Positions 47,940-59,600 of a DNA stretch of 64,000 nt are shown in pieces. Source of the DNA: Adiantum capillus-veneris (lineage: Eukaryota > Streptophyta > Polypodiopsida > Polypodiales > Pteridaceae); assembly GCA_014529385.2 (NCBI GenBank), contig CM043971.1, positions 61,953,209 to 62,017,208 of the forward strand, given 5' to 3'. A model generated the notes under the pieces. The model had not been told where the DNA came from. It saw only the letters and a program-made list of their open reading frames with translations, and made no database searches. The position numbers were made by a program, and so were the translations under genes. The number at the start of each line of letters is the position of its first letter. The stretch's first letter is position 1.

Positions 47940-48693
47940 AGAGGACTTGGTAAATGCATAATCAATTAAATAAATTAGCTAAAGTATCATTGGACCCCTT
48001 GAGAGGCCAACCAATAGGCTTTAGGCACACCATGAGGGCAACATGAAGAGGAACTTTACAAGTGTCCTTGTTACTTTTTTAGACCAAGCTTCCCTTGTGT
48101 GAGGGTACGTGTTTTCTGTCTCATGCTCCTACAATGAGGGCTTGCCCCCCCTTGAGTAGGGATCATTTTGACTTTTGGGAACCCCTTGAGCACCTTAGTC
48201 ATTAAGAACCTCAAGAACCTTAGTCAGCAAGCATGATAAGCACCTCAAGCATGATAAGCACCTTAGCACCTTAGCACCTTAATCATTAAGCACCTCAAGC
48301 ACCTTAGTCAGCAAGCACCTCAAGCACCATAGTCAGCAAGCACGACAAGCACCTCAAGCACCTTAGTCAGCAAGCACAACAAGCACCTCAAGCTTGGGCC
48401 CGGTTGCCACCTCAAGCACAACCCTAGCTTGCCTAAGGTCAAAAGACTTTTAACACTAACCTTTGGAGGTATTTAATGAATCTAACCCCAAAGTTTTTAA
48501 CCTCCATTAGGTAGCCTTTCTCTTTGGCAGACCCTCTCTCATTTGGACCCCTTTAACCTTGGCCCCATGTTGAGATAGATCCAGAAGCACATGTCTATAA
48601 TCTAACCCTTTTTCTCCTTTATTCTCCCACATTAAATGATCAGTTTAATATGAGAAAATCATTTGGGTTGGTTAGATATTAGATTTTATGGCA
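47940..48693 (-). repeat. chromovirus LTR, minus orientation
   Basis: On the minus strand it starts TGCCATAAAATCTAATATC at 48693 and matches 39010-39735. By position it would be the 5' LTR of the reversed gag-pol at 45413-47716. Its far end is lost; similarity to the plus copy stops near 47940. Confidence 0.7.
48186..48430 (-). repeat. minisatellite within the minus-orientation LTR
   Basis: Seen on the plus strand as repeated CACCTCAAGCACCTTAGTC and AGCAAGCACGACAAG units with partial copies. It is the inverted counterpart of 39293-39470 but longer, showing unit-number change between LTR copies. Confidence 0.85.
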
Positions 48694-49355
48694 TTCCAAG
48701 TCCGAAATTGCATCAAAGTTCTCTAGTAGGCTTAGGATGATGTCTAGAAGCAGGTGCATGAGTCTCATCCCTAACTCCCAAAATTGTTGGATTATGATCC
48801 ATGTACCACCCCCAAAAAGGAAACCGATCACACAAATCTCATCTAAGGAGTAATAGCATGCAAATTTCATCATCTCTTTAAAGTTCAAAAGCCAAAGCCA
48901 AATTTTCCACCAAAAGGCTTTGATAATTTCAAAGCAAGGCTTGAACCATCGATCCAAATAGCACACAAGTGGTATCCCTAGAACCCTTTCATCATTCCAA
49001 ACCAACTTATACCATCAGAAGTCAATTTGGCCAAAATTGTTGAATTGCAATCCATGTATCTTCTCCCCATTTTTTGACCTGTTGGCTCTTGCGCTTGTGG
49101 AGAGTATTATTTTAGGTCTAGTGGTGAATTTTGGTCAAGCTCGGTTGAATATTTCACTAGTTATGTCCAATGTGACTTTTAGTCACCTACTTTGCGAAAA
49201 GTTTTGAAGAATTTCTACTCAATAATTCCTCAAAGCAAGTCACTAGATCAAAGAGTGTGCGATGTGGCTCCCTATGAGCTTGAAAAATTGATCTCCCATG
49301 AGATCAAACTTTCAAGATGCCTACAATCAAGTCACTAGATCAAAGAGAGTGACAT
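48694..49355. other. no gene recognised
   Basis: A short minus-strand frame here (48679-49005) overlaps the LTR start and has a hydrophobic, low-information sequence; no family is suggested. Confidence 0.35.
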
Positions 49356-52080
49356 GTGGCTCCGTGTGAACCCACAAAATTGATCTCCCATGAGCAATCA
49401 CAGATATCCACCAATGAAGACGTGCAAAAACTGCTAGCCAATGTCTTTGTTACAAATCTTCAAGACAAAAATGCAAAGAGAGTAAGAGCCACCATGTTCC
49501 CTCAAGAGTTGTGGCAATTGCACCACCAAAAAAAGTACTCAAAGTGGCTAATTTGATACAATTAGACGAATATTTCAAGTTTCCACCATGGGGAACAAAC
49601 TTCAAAAGGGCACATGATCTCATGAGTATTGTTCAGTACAACAGAGAAGCCACCCTGAAAAATAAGAACGGAGTCCAAATATTCATAAATATTTCAACGG
49701 ATATTATTACCGAATAAATCCACATCTCAGCTAGAATTCATAATGTGCTAACAAAGACAAACAAAGGTAGACAATGATAGAGCTTTTGTAAGACTGAAGG
49801 GACAAGACTTCACATATAGAGATCTATTGTTCCTTGAGATAGAGTTGGCACTATGACTGATATCAAATCATTTTCAAATCTTGAAGCCTCCTAGATACAC
49901 TCAACTTCTCAAAAATAGTGTGGTCCTCATGGCCATAGGACTATTTGAACACCGAGCAATTTGATGTGTCTTTGGAAACCACTTACTTGACCAGATCATC
50001 GAAGGTAACCTAAAGGGAAGCAAAAAGTACCAATCTTACATGAATGTGGGGCCTATGCTCACAAGAATAGCTTACAAGAACTGGGGATGATAGCACAACT
50101 CTTGCCTACCACCGACGTAGCTAGATATCATTCAAAAGACCAAGCATCATGCAAAGACCATGAAAGATTTTGAGACTACCCCAACCAGAAAAGAAATTCA
50201 CCTAAGGGTTGAGCTCCCAAGCTCTTGCAAAGATGATAAAGAGCCCACCTCTAATGAAGAGTTTGATGAAGGGACTCAATATGAAATACACTCATATCAC
50301 CAAGAGAGCACATATGAGGGCACCAAATCAAAAGAAGAAGAGAAGTTGCATGAAGGACAACAAATACCACAAATTGAGGCTAGGCAACAAATGGAAGCTG
50401 CTCAAAAGAAATATGACAAAGATGATGACCAAGATTTTGTGTGGCTAGTTTCAAGGTTTAAGAGAGAACAAGAAGAGCAAAAATAGCAAGTACAAGAAGA
50501 AATTGGCTAACTGCACGCCCACATGGAAAGAATCAAGAGGCAAAAAAGAAAAAGATAGATGACAAAGATTTCCTCAACATCCCAACCCATTCATCTATCA
50601 GAGATCCAAACTCCATAATAGAGCAAGTAAACCTCCAATAAACAATCGAGCATTATGAGGAGAGAAGCCCACCTAAAGACACCACAATGGAGCAGCCAAC
50701 AAAAAGCAAAAGAGAAAACTGATAAAGAGGCTCCAAAGGATACCACCTCCACTATTGCTCCCGAACAATAAAAAGATCAACAAACAAGCCAAGGGGAAGG
50801 GGAAGCTCAAAACAAGACAAATTTGGACAAATCAGGCACCCCAGAGGAAAAGCAAGAGAATGCAAATAAAGTTGAGCTCAAGAATAGCACGTTGACTCAA
50901 GACACCATACCCAAAGAGAAAATTGTTGATGTATCAAAGTAAAGGCACTCAAGGGCCTACATAAGTTAAAAATGCAAATACATTAAAGGATGCATGAGCC
51001 TCCACCAGCTTTACAAAACAAGAGATTATTTAAGAAATAACTTAAAATGGTCAAAGACTTTGACATGAATGAGACATTGGAGAAAATGCAATTTCAATTC
51101 TTGTACCATCACAATGTGATCAACACAAGGGAAAAAGAGCTAACAACTTACTGAATAGGTTACAAAGAGAGAGTTGTTCAAAAGAACTCATTGAAGGACC
51201 AAGTTAGAGAACTTGAGAGCAAATGGAATACCTTGCAAGAGGAGAAGGATAAGTTGGAGAAGGACCTCCACAAGGCATTTGCAAATATCAAGAAGTTGAA
51301 TGAGAGAGACAATGTAAGTCAAGTAGAAATTGACAAGCTTGAAGAGATCAATGATGGAAGATGCAAAGCTTATGAGAAGCTAATGGCATCATATGATTTT
51401 GTGAAACCCACTCTCAACACTCTTCTCATGAATCCAGTAGCAAAGTCTTCAATGGTGACCACTTCAAGTTCACAATGGAGTGAAGAATCTGCCAAACTCA
51501 AGAAAGAGTTGGAAGGAGAAAGAATACAACGATAGATGCTAGGTAGTGATATCATGGACACATCCTCTCAAAATGAAGAAAATATATGAGAGATGGAGGA
51601 TCAGGTTGCTAAGGAAGATAAGATCAATGTTGAGGATATATAGATAAGAGACCTTCAATTAGTCAAAGAGAATGTGCCAAGCACATCTGCAATGGATTGT
51701 GTACCAACCTAGCCACTTGAGCTACTCACAACTCAAGTTGAAGCTTCTCATAACCTACCAAAAAAATAAGGGGCTGCGTAACCTACTAGAAACATCAGGG
51801 GCTGAGCTTGCACCTCTCAAATTCAATTTTGAAGGTACCCTGGTAGATGCAAAGAAAGAGATGGCAAAGTGGATTGAAGATATGCATGAGGTATAGAATA
51901 CATGAAATGGGAGCTCAAAGTGCTCTCATTTTTGGCCTTGCAATTTTCCAAACCAAGGAAGAGGTTAGGAAAATTGGGCATGAGCTGCTACCACTACTCA
52001 AGCACCAAGTATACCTGTGGCAGAAGAAGATGCTACCAAATCTAGAACCTTCAAGGTACCTATGAAGCAGTCACGATCAC
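49356..52080 (+). pseudogene. decayed copy of the large coiled-coil accessory ORF
   Basis: Pieces align in order with the intact 1091-codon ORF at 56699-59974. Here TMFPQELWQL, then FKFPPWGTNFKRAHDLMSI and NREATLKNKNGVQIFINIS (49480-49715), match there MIPRELVDYS, FTSRPSGVDTRRVYELATS and KATLTAMDGETVEVQIT. GPMLTRIAYKNWG near 50050 matches GGEILTRIAYEAIG. Then follow highly charged low-complexity sequence (50160-50486) and a coiled coil (KDQVRELESKWNTLQEEKDKLEKDL, 51191-51535). Stops and frameshifts are frequent. The C-terminal third is hard to align. Confidence 0.6.
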
Positions 52081-52439
52081 GGAAGCCCAAATAGTATTAT
52101 ACAATCAACCCTATGGAGGACAAAGTGGTTGGCAAAGAGACCACGTGATGAGAACGGATATAAGACATCCCCACAACACATTTGAATGGATCCAACCTAC
52201 TCTCTCATACTAAGAAGAATAACTTAGGTTGTCTTTGCCATGCAAAAGGATAGAAGAAATCTTTACTCAACTACCCAATTTTTGCAAGCCCTCCACCATA
52301 TGCTAGACCCTCAAAATCTTACATTCTCAACACATTGAAGGCCACACTAGATTTTCTAAGGGATGTAGCCGACTTAGCATACCAAGTGCTACGCAAAATT
52401 TCCAAAATGTTTAGTAGTCAGTAGTTATCGAGATTATTT

Positions 52440-54010
52440 AGTAGATCCTCGCATCCACCTAAGCGATCTTAGCTAGGGTTAGACTATGTCATACTGACTG
52501 ACTATGGTGAGCTATCTTGTTACAAAGAAGCCATGCAAATGGATGAGAAGGTCAAGTGGGAGCATGCCATACAATCAAAGTATGACTTGATTGTTAATAA
52601 TGAGACATGGGACTTAGTTGAGTTGTTGGAAGGCAAGCAGGCCTTGTGTGGCAAATGGGTTTACAATAAAAAGTTTACATTTGAGGATCCTAAGCCTAAG
52701 TACAAATCTAGATTGGTTGTGAAGGGGTTCAAGCAATAGAAGGGAGTGATTTTGATGAAATATTCTCACTTTTTTGGCCAAAATGACTACATTGCATTGG
52801 TGTTTGGACTAGTAGCCATCGAGAACATGGAGGTTGTCCAAATGGATGTGAAGACCACTTATCTTCATGGGGATCTTGAGAAGTATTCTTACATGAAACA
52901 ACCTAAAGGTTTTGAGCAGCTTAGAAGAAAGGAGCTTGTATGTAAAATCAAGAAAGCACTTTGTGGCTTAAAGTAGGGTTCAAGAAATTGGTATCAAAAT
53001 TTTGATGTATTTATGAGGTTTCAAAGGTTTAGAAGGAGTTAGGAGGATCACTATTTATATACATGAAAAATGAATGATGGTTCACTGATCATTCTCATTT
53101 TGAATGTAGATGATGTGCTAATTGCAAGAAATTCCATTGAGGAGATTGCCAAAATTGAAGCAAATGTTGAGCACAAACTTTGCTATGAAGGATTTGGAAG
53201 AAGCAAATCATTTTCTTGATATATGTATCAAGAGAGACACAAAAAAGTTATTCTTGAGTTTGTCTCAAAAATCTTGTATCCACAAGGTTGTGCTACATTT
53301 CAATGTACAAGGGCGGAAGGTAGTGAGTATCCCACTAATGCCATATTTGAAACTAGGTAAGGAGGATCCTCCCAAGTCAGATGATGAGGAAGCAAAAATG
53401 GAAAATCTGCCATATGCTTCAATTGTTGGCAATCTCATGTATGTCATGGTAGCTACAAGGCTAGACATTGCATGTGCAATGGGAGTAATTAGTCGTTGCT
53501 ATATGGTTGATCCTTGCAAAATTTATTAGATAGCATTGAAACATATCCTTATGTACTTGAAGGGTGCATTGAGCGAATGTTTAAGCTTCGGTAATAGTGA
53601 TGCATCTTTTGTTAGTTACATGGATAAAGATATTATGAGGTCTACATCTAGCTACATATTCATATTTGTAGGAGGAGACATTTCTTGGAGTTCATCTCTC
53701 TAGGATTGTACATTTTCTTCCACTACAGGTACTAAGTATGTTGCAATGTCAGATGCAAGCACAGAAGCTATATGGTTGGCAAGTCTAGTGTGAGACTAAG
53801 ACATTCATTTGGTTTCCAAATTTGCATTATGATAGTCAAAGTATCATTGCTTTGACAAGGAATGTTGTGTTTCACTCCAAGTCAAAGGACATTTAGGTGA
53901 GGCATCATTTCATTTAGGATGTGTTGATAGATAAATGGTTGGAGCTTATCAAGGGTCCGCACTGAGGACAACCTAGTGGATACTCTTACAAAGGGCCTCC
54001 GCGGGGGGGG
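52440..54010 (+). pseudogene. copia RT and RNase H
   Basis: Starts near YGELSCYKEAM and KVKWEHAIQSKYD, then NETWDLVEL, KPKYKSRLVVKGFKQ, VVQMDVKTTYLHGDLEK, MKQPKGFE and LVCKIKKALCGLK. The catalytic box near 53100 reads ILNVDDVLIA, with Asn for the usual Tyr. RNase H follows (NLMYVMVATRLDIACAMG, GTKYVAMSDASTEAIWLA) to the end TEDNLVDTLTKGL near 53990. There are many stops. Gag, protease and integrase of this copy are not present upstream, where the accessory-ORF remnant lies instead. It differs clearly in wording from copia copies 1 and 2. Confidence 0.85.
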
Positions 54011-54012
54011 GG
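54004..54012 (+). other. G-rich polypurine tract of copia
   Basis: A G run directly after the RNase H end. The following bases (TTCACTATA) do not start with TG, so the LTR border is not certain. Confidence 0.5.
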
Positions 54013-54200
54013 TTCACTATAATAAAAAATGCATATAATGTGGAATAAGCAGTAGGAATTGTTTTATTCTATATTTTCTCATAGATTTACATACAGAAGG
54101 GTGTTGAAAAATAATCTTGAATTTTTTTTTTACAGATTGAATAGGAAAATGGTTCTTTTTATTGGTGAAAAATTCACAACTAAGGGGTTTTATAAATAGT

Positions 54201-54575
54201 TCTTAGAAGCTAAAATACATAAAAATAAGTCGATGATGGCATTCCTATGTGTGGGCTCTTCAAAAGACATCATTTTTTTGCTGTTATGGTGATAGGCATG
54301 TACGCCAAGTGTGATTCTTACATTCACAAAAGCATAAAATGTGCTTGAAAATCTTTGTTCCCAATATCCAGTCTATTGGAGTTCAGTCCATGGGGCCTTA
54401 TGCATGAAGCTAAGATAGATAAAAAAAAATTCAAGATAGTATTTCTATTAGGGGTTGCTTGTAAAGTCATCATTTTCGTGTTATTATGATAGACATGTAT
54501 GCCAAGTGTAATGTGTATATTCGCAAAATAAAAAAATGTGCTTGACGAGCTTTGTGTCCAAGATCCAATCTCTTA
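54201..54575. repeat. diverged tandem duplication of about 200 bp
   Basis: 54201-54380 and 54403-54575 share GAAGCTAA, GACATGTATGCCAAGTG (GGCATGTACGCCAAGTG in the first), AAAATGTGCTTGA and CCAATATCCAGTC versus CCAAGATCCAATC, in the same order. Confidence 0.75.
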
Positions 54576-54966
54576 GATTTCACACTCATTGCAAGATATG
54601 TCCAACATGAGTAAGGCAAAGTAAGTTTGGGTTGTTTTCAAGGGGTAGTCTCTCATCCCTATACACCAAGTGTTCCATCAAAAGTTCAAAATCCTAAAAG
54701 CTCATTGGTTGAGAGAGTGAATTTTTAAAAACCTTTAGTAACACAATTAACCATCACTTTTCAAAATTATGTAGTCGGTTTCCACAATTTTGGAAAATAA
54801 AATTCATTTCCAAACTTCCCAAATACCTAAATAATGTAAACCATATAGGTCTTTAGCATGCCATCCATATTCCCCTAGTTCACGACTTCCTAGTGTTGGC
54901 AAAGATTAGGGTGAGTTGGGGACTAAAAGGCTGCATGAAAGTGGAAATTCAAAGGCCTTTGCATGT

Positions 54967-55020
54967 CTATATAAAAAGGTGATCGAGTGTGCATGCAATG
55001 TGTGCATCACACATTGTATG
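54967..55020 (+). promoter_or_regulatory. TATA-box promoter with hairpin near the expected start site
   Basis: CTATATAAAAAGG (54968-54980) is a strong plant TATA box. About 20 bp downstream, CAATGTGTG and CACACATTG (54996-55004, 55008-55016) form a perfect 9-bp hairpin with a 3-base loop. It probably belongs to the copia LTR. Confidence 0.45.
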
Positions 55021-55710
55021 TATATATGTATGTACTGATTTACGCAATTAGGAGAAGTTGTGGAATACTAACTTGCAAAAAAATCAAAAGAAAATATATT
55101 TGTAGGTCTCAAAAGAGCATCTTGGAAAGAAAAATCCAAATATACGTTTACATCTCAAATTTGTGTTGAAATAACAAATCCTTTATCACTATGTCATTTT
55201 TGTTAAGCACTCTTAGGTTATGACATATACCCTAGAAAGTGTGAGCAATACTACATGAGAGGTGGTTTGCCACATGGCCATGCATCTACCAAAAGTGAGT
55301 ATGTGGAGATATTGAAATTTGAGATTTTTGAATTTACATAAAATATCCTAAACTTTTGGATTCATTTATGAGTTTGCAAGAGGGCAGGTACCAGCTACTT
55401 TCAAACATTTAATGAGTGATGGCTCAACAATAGGTTTTTCTTTTCATACTCATAATCATGAGTGAAGGTGTTATATTAACTCAGCAAAGAATGTACAATG
55501 AACCTCAAACACTACATGTGCCTTGAGGGACAACTTTTCCAATTCATAAACTCATTAAATAGTTTAATGAATCATCATGTACTAGTACACCTTAAATTTT
55601 TCTACACAATCACTGGCAACAAATGTGCAATTGATGATTGAAAACTTCACTCGTGCTTTGATCAGCGTGACTTCTACTTTTTGAGATGAATTTGATTCAA
55701 ACATTCCATT

Positions 55711-56649
55711 TGTTAAGGCGGTTACGCCGCTAGCGGAAGCTAAATAGCGAGAACTCAACCAACAACAGAATTTGTCAGACGAGGACGGAGCTTGACCCGC
55801 AGGCGCATGGAAACAACTAGGTGGGTGTCACATCACCTACTCGACCTTCTAATGACAATCACTACTAAGGAAATCAAATCTAAGTTCCAAAATACGCAAG
55901 TGACTGAAATCCGTACTACGAACGAATGCTATACGAAACAGGATCTAGAATCATTGAATCGATCTCAAACTCAAGGGGAAGTCTATACACTAGGTAAGAA
56001 CAACACCCTAAAGACTTGAACTGCTAAATCAACCTATAACCACTCCGTGCGGTAAACGCGTATGAAGACAGGCCGAAAAATACAGGTGACCGAAACTTGA
56101 CCCCGATGGTACTAATGCGTAGCTCTACTCGTTGTGGTTCTATTGATATGCTGCACGCTCTATTCCGACACACGAGTTGGAAGAAAACTCACACCGAAGC
56201 TCGTAGGAACTTACCACACGTAGAAGCCGATAGCGCGCACTCTTGGTATCTGTGCGTAGCTCTCACCGTTGCTAACACAATGGCGGTGTCGCTTCTCCAA
56301 TGGCGGCCCTGTAGCTCGCGTAGCAAGAAGATAAGACTCTCTCTCTCTCTCTCTCTCTCTCAGACACAGTCACGGCGCTCAAAAACTCACTTTGATTAAT
56401 AATTGAATCTTGTTTAGGTTACAAAACTTTGGCTTATATACCTCAGCCTTGGAGGTGAGAACATCTCTAATTATTTACATCAACAGGTGAAATTACTTCG
56501 GGATTACAAGCTGGAAACTCAATTGAGTCCCGTTACTTAATGAATGGCTCAAATCAAAATTAATGTCGGAAAGACATTTATTACAATCAATGGTTACAAA
56601 ATGATGGGTGTGAGCAAAAATGTGGGTGTGATCCTCTGCTGGCTCAACA
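55711..56649 (-). repeat. 3' LTR of the large element (about 939 bp)
   Basis: On the minus strand it begins TGTTGAGCCAGCAGAGG directly after a polypurine tract and probably ends CCGCCTTAACA at 55711 (TG...CA). It contains a TATA box, a (CT)n run at 56337-56361 and a CG-rich, higher-GC downstream half. The plus-strand frames within it are not genes. The end at 55711 is inferred from the CA end and is not confirmed by a second LTR. Confidence 0.65.
56434..56441 (-). promoter_or_regulatory. LTR TATA box
   Basis: Minus-strand GGTATATAAGCC lies about 210 bp into the LTR, the usual U3 position for an RNA polymerase II start. Transcription would begin near 56405. Confidence 0.6.
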
Positions 56650-56661
56650 CTCCCTCCCTCC
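56650..56661 (-). other. polypurine tract of the large element
   Basis: Minus-strand GGAGGGAGGGAG touches the LTR start TGTTGAGCC. It lies only about 40 bp after the stop of the 1091-codon ORF. Confidence 0.8.
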
Positions 56662-56698
56662 GCGTTCATGTCGTCCCTGACATGACTTTTAGGCTTGG

Positions 56699-59600
56699 TC
56701 AATAGAGTCCTGTCGTCTTGAGCATCTGCAAATGTGATTCGTAGCGTAGATTGCCGATGGTCAAGGTTGGGCCGAATATTTTGCTTTCGTGAGTGAAAAA
56801 GCCGGTGTAGAAAGCTTCTTTGAATGTTTGCATGTGGAAGCTAGGCAAAAACATAATTCTTTGGTACAAGAGATGTAACACCTTTGGTGATGGCTGCAAT
56901 GAAAGATCATACATCATATCCGTCACTGTGTCGGCCGTCGATAGTAGACTCGAGGTCGTGGCTTTGTCTGGCGCGAACACTTCAATGCATGCTAAGAGAG
57001 TCCTGCAGATTTTCTTTAGCATCTGACACGAAAGGTCAGGAGAGCCAGTAAAGAGTTTGATGGTGCCCGTTAGGGTTTTCACCATGTAGGCTTTACCTAT
57101 TCTCTCTCCTGCCTTTGGTCCTGGCATCCTGGGATAATTAAGCCAATTTGGCTTCTTTTCTGCTATCCTGCCATGCTCTTTCCAGCTTCTGACTCTTGGC
57201 GCCGGGCAGAAGGTTGCATCCTCCCGAATCTCCTTTGGAGCCTCTACCAAGTAGATGAGGTAGGCTGGGTATTTGTTCAGCCAACCTTTCCTCCATCTAG
57301 GTTGAGAATCTACAATCTTCTTTGATTGTTCATCCTTTGTGATGTCGCCTTCGTAAAGAGCGACATACTGCTCCTCCTCTATTCTCTTTTTCGTCTTTAT
57401 CACTTCAAATTTCATCAGAGGGAAAGGCAGGCTGGGTTGCATCCACTCTTCATGGAGCACTTTTGTGTCTAAACCTTGAAGTCTAATGGAGATGAGGAGT
57501 CTCCTTTCCCATTCCATTTCCGCCTTGGCACTTTCCTCTGTCGACTTTTCTATTTGGTCCTGGAGCCTTTGTTCTTCTTCTTCAGAGATTCCTGAAGTTG
57601 AGGCCACTTCTTGAACTGGGGCTGGATCTTCAATTGTGGTTGCCTCTCCAGTTTCTGGTAGCTCTATAGCTGCTCCTCCTGCTTCTTCTTGTGGTGGCTC
57701 TGTTTCTCTTCTTTGTTGCTCTTGGAGGTCTTGGAGCTGTTTGCGGAGGGCCTCATTTTCTGTCCTTAGTTTTTGGTTTTCTGATGTGAGCCTCTCCTCT
57801 GCAGCCAATGATCCCTCTGCCATGTGCAATCTTTGCACTTGCTCTAACCTTAGCTCTCCTTGTAAACTTCTGACCTGATCTTCCAGAGCTGGTACGAGGG
57901 CTCCCTCCTGTTCTGTTCCTGCTCTGCTAGCTCTAGGGGTGGTCCTGAGTCTCATGATTGTCCTTTCTTGAAGTTCGACTCTTTCCCTTAGCTCAATGAG
58001 CTCATCCTTGGATGCCTCCAGCTCATCTTCTATTCGCTCCTTTGCTTCCTGTGAACTTGTTACCTCTCTTGAAGCTTCGGCTAGTTGGAGTATCAAGCCG
58101 TCTCTCTCGTTTTCTGCATCGTAGAGTGATGCTTTATGACTTTCAGATTCAGTCATAGCATTCTCTAACTTCTTCTGCAACTCTGCTTCCTTTTGTTTTG
58201 CTGCCTCAATTGCTAATTCCTTTGCTCTGGATCTTTCTTTAATCTTGTTGAGCAGTTCATGCACCATGTGCATGTCTTTTTCATCTTCATCTGTCAACTT
58301 GACAGCTCTTTCTGCCACCACCTCCAATGGCTTCGGCTCTTCTAGTATGTTCTGTTCATCCATTTTCTCTTCACTCTCCATTGTACCTTTTGTCTTTTCC
58401 TTCGTCCCTTTCCGATCATCTTGTTTCCGTAGGGAAATCCCATAAACTGCCTCCAGGGCCTCTTCTTCACTGTATCCGATCGCTACCAGATCCTCATAAT
58501 CATCTTTCTTTTGCTGAACTGGATCTATCTCCTTTTCCTTGGTCCCGGCCTCCGGCTTTTCCATAATTTCTATTTCTATTTCTATTGTGGTTTCCTCCAC
58601 AGTAATTTTCATCTTCTTCGGGCTTGGTACAACAGTAAAAGAGGGCTGATTGTCCTCAGTCATCTTGGCTTTCCCTTTGTTTGCTTGCCCGTCTTTCTCT
58701 TGAGGTTCAGTAGACTCATCTACTTTCTTCTTCCCCTTGTCGTCCTTTTGCAGCTCAGCTTTTAAAAGCTGTACTTCTTCTTCAGTATAAGGCTCGACAG
58801 GTTGCTGCTTCAGTATGGCCTCCGACTCCTCATAAGCTCTAATATATTGATCATATTGATCAACATGTGGCCTGGCAGAGCTGGTTCCGACTTTAGTGGG
58901 GTCTGGCACCCACATTTCTTCAAAGTCCCCCTTTAGAGCTCTTTCCGCTCTAAACTGCTCTACCAGCCTTTCCATTCTTGCGGCTTTTTGACTTTTGGTT
59001 TGCTTGGGATCGGCCTTCTTCTTCACTTTCTTCTTGAGCGGCTCGTCCACGGCCTCTTCAGGTTCTGAAACTATTTCTAGTTTTCGGCGTGCTCTTGTGG
59101 ACGCCCTCTTGGATACTTCAGGCTGTTCTTCCTCCTCATCGGCTTTTCTAAGCCACTCATTCTGGGAGGGAACCCGTGGCCCTTGATCTCTGGCTCCAAT
59201 AGCTTCATAAGCTATTCTTGTCAGGATTTCTCCTCCTCCTATGTACTTTGGCTTCTGGTTGTGCATGGCGATTACTTGCTCGTGGATGTATTGAGCATAA
59301 TTCACCTCTTTTGGCACGTTGCTCTTCAGTGCCCATGTGATGGTTGTCGCAATGGCATGGGGTGGTGTAGTATACTTCTGCGGTCTTTTACTGCACACAT
59401 GGAAAAACTGGTTGTATAATCGGCAAAGGGTTGCCGCTCGTTGATCTGCCATATCTCCGTAGGTTGTATTTTGTTTCTTTGATCCATAGACCTCTATGGC
59501 CTCCCTTCTTTCTCTGACAGAACTCCCTTTGTTGTGCAGCTTCAATGCATCTGCAATGAGCTGTGGAGTGATCTGTACTTCAACTGTTTCTCCATCCATG

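Larger units (their letters stand above)
54014..55710. other. probable copia 3' LTR and flank, no gene
   Basis: No coding frame. It includes a diverged tandem duplication (54201-54575) and a TATA-like promoter with a hairpin (54967-55020), both consistent with LTR sequence. Its limits are unknown. Confidence 0.4.

Noticed and set aside
48679-49005. 108-codon minus-strand hydrophobic ORF
   Set aside because: It overlaps the start of an LTR, has no family resemblance and lies in sequence with no other coding sign.
56097-56399. 100-codon plus-strand ORF
   Set aside because: It lies wholly inside the minus-strand LTR, includes the CT repeat and shows no protein features.
57636-58765. Plus-strand ORFs rich in Ser, Leu and Phe
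   Set aside because: They are antisense shadows of the charged coiled-coil region of the 1091-codon ORF.
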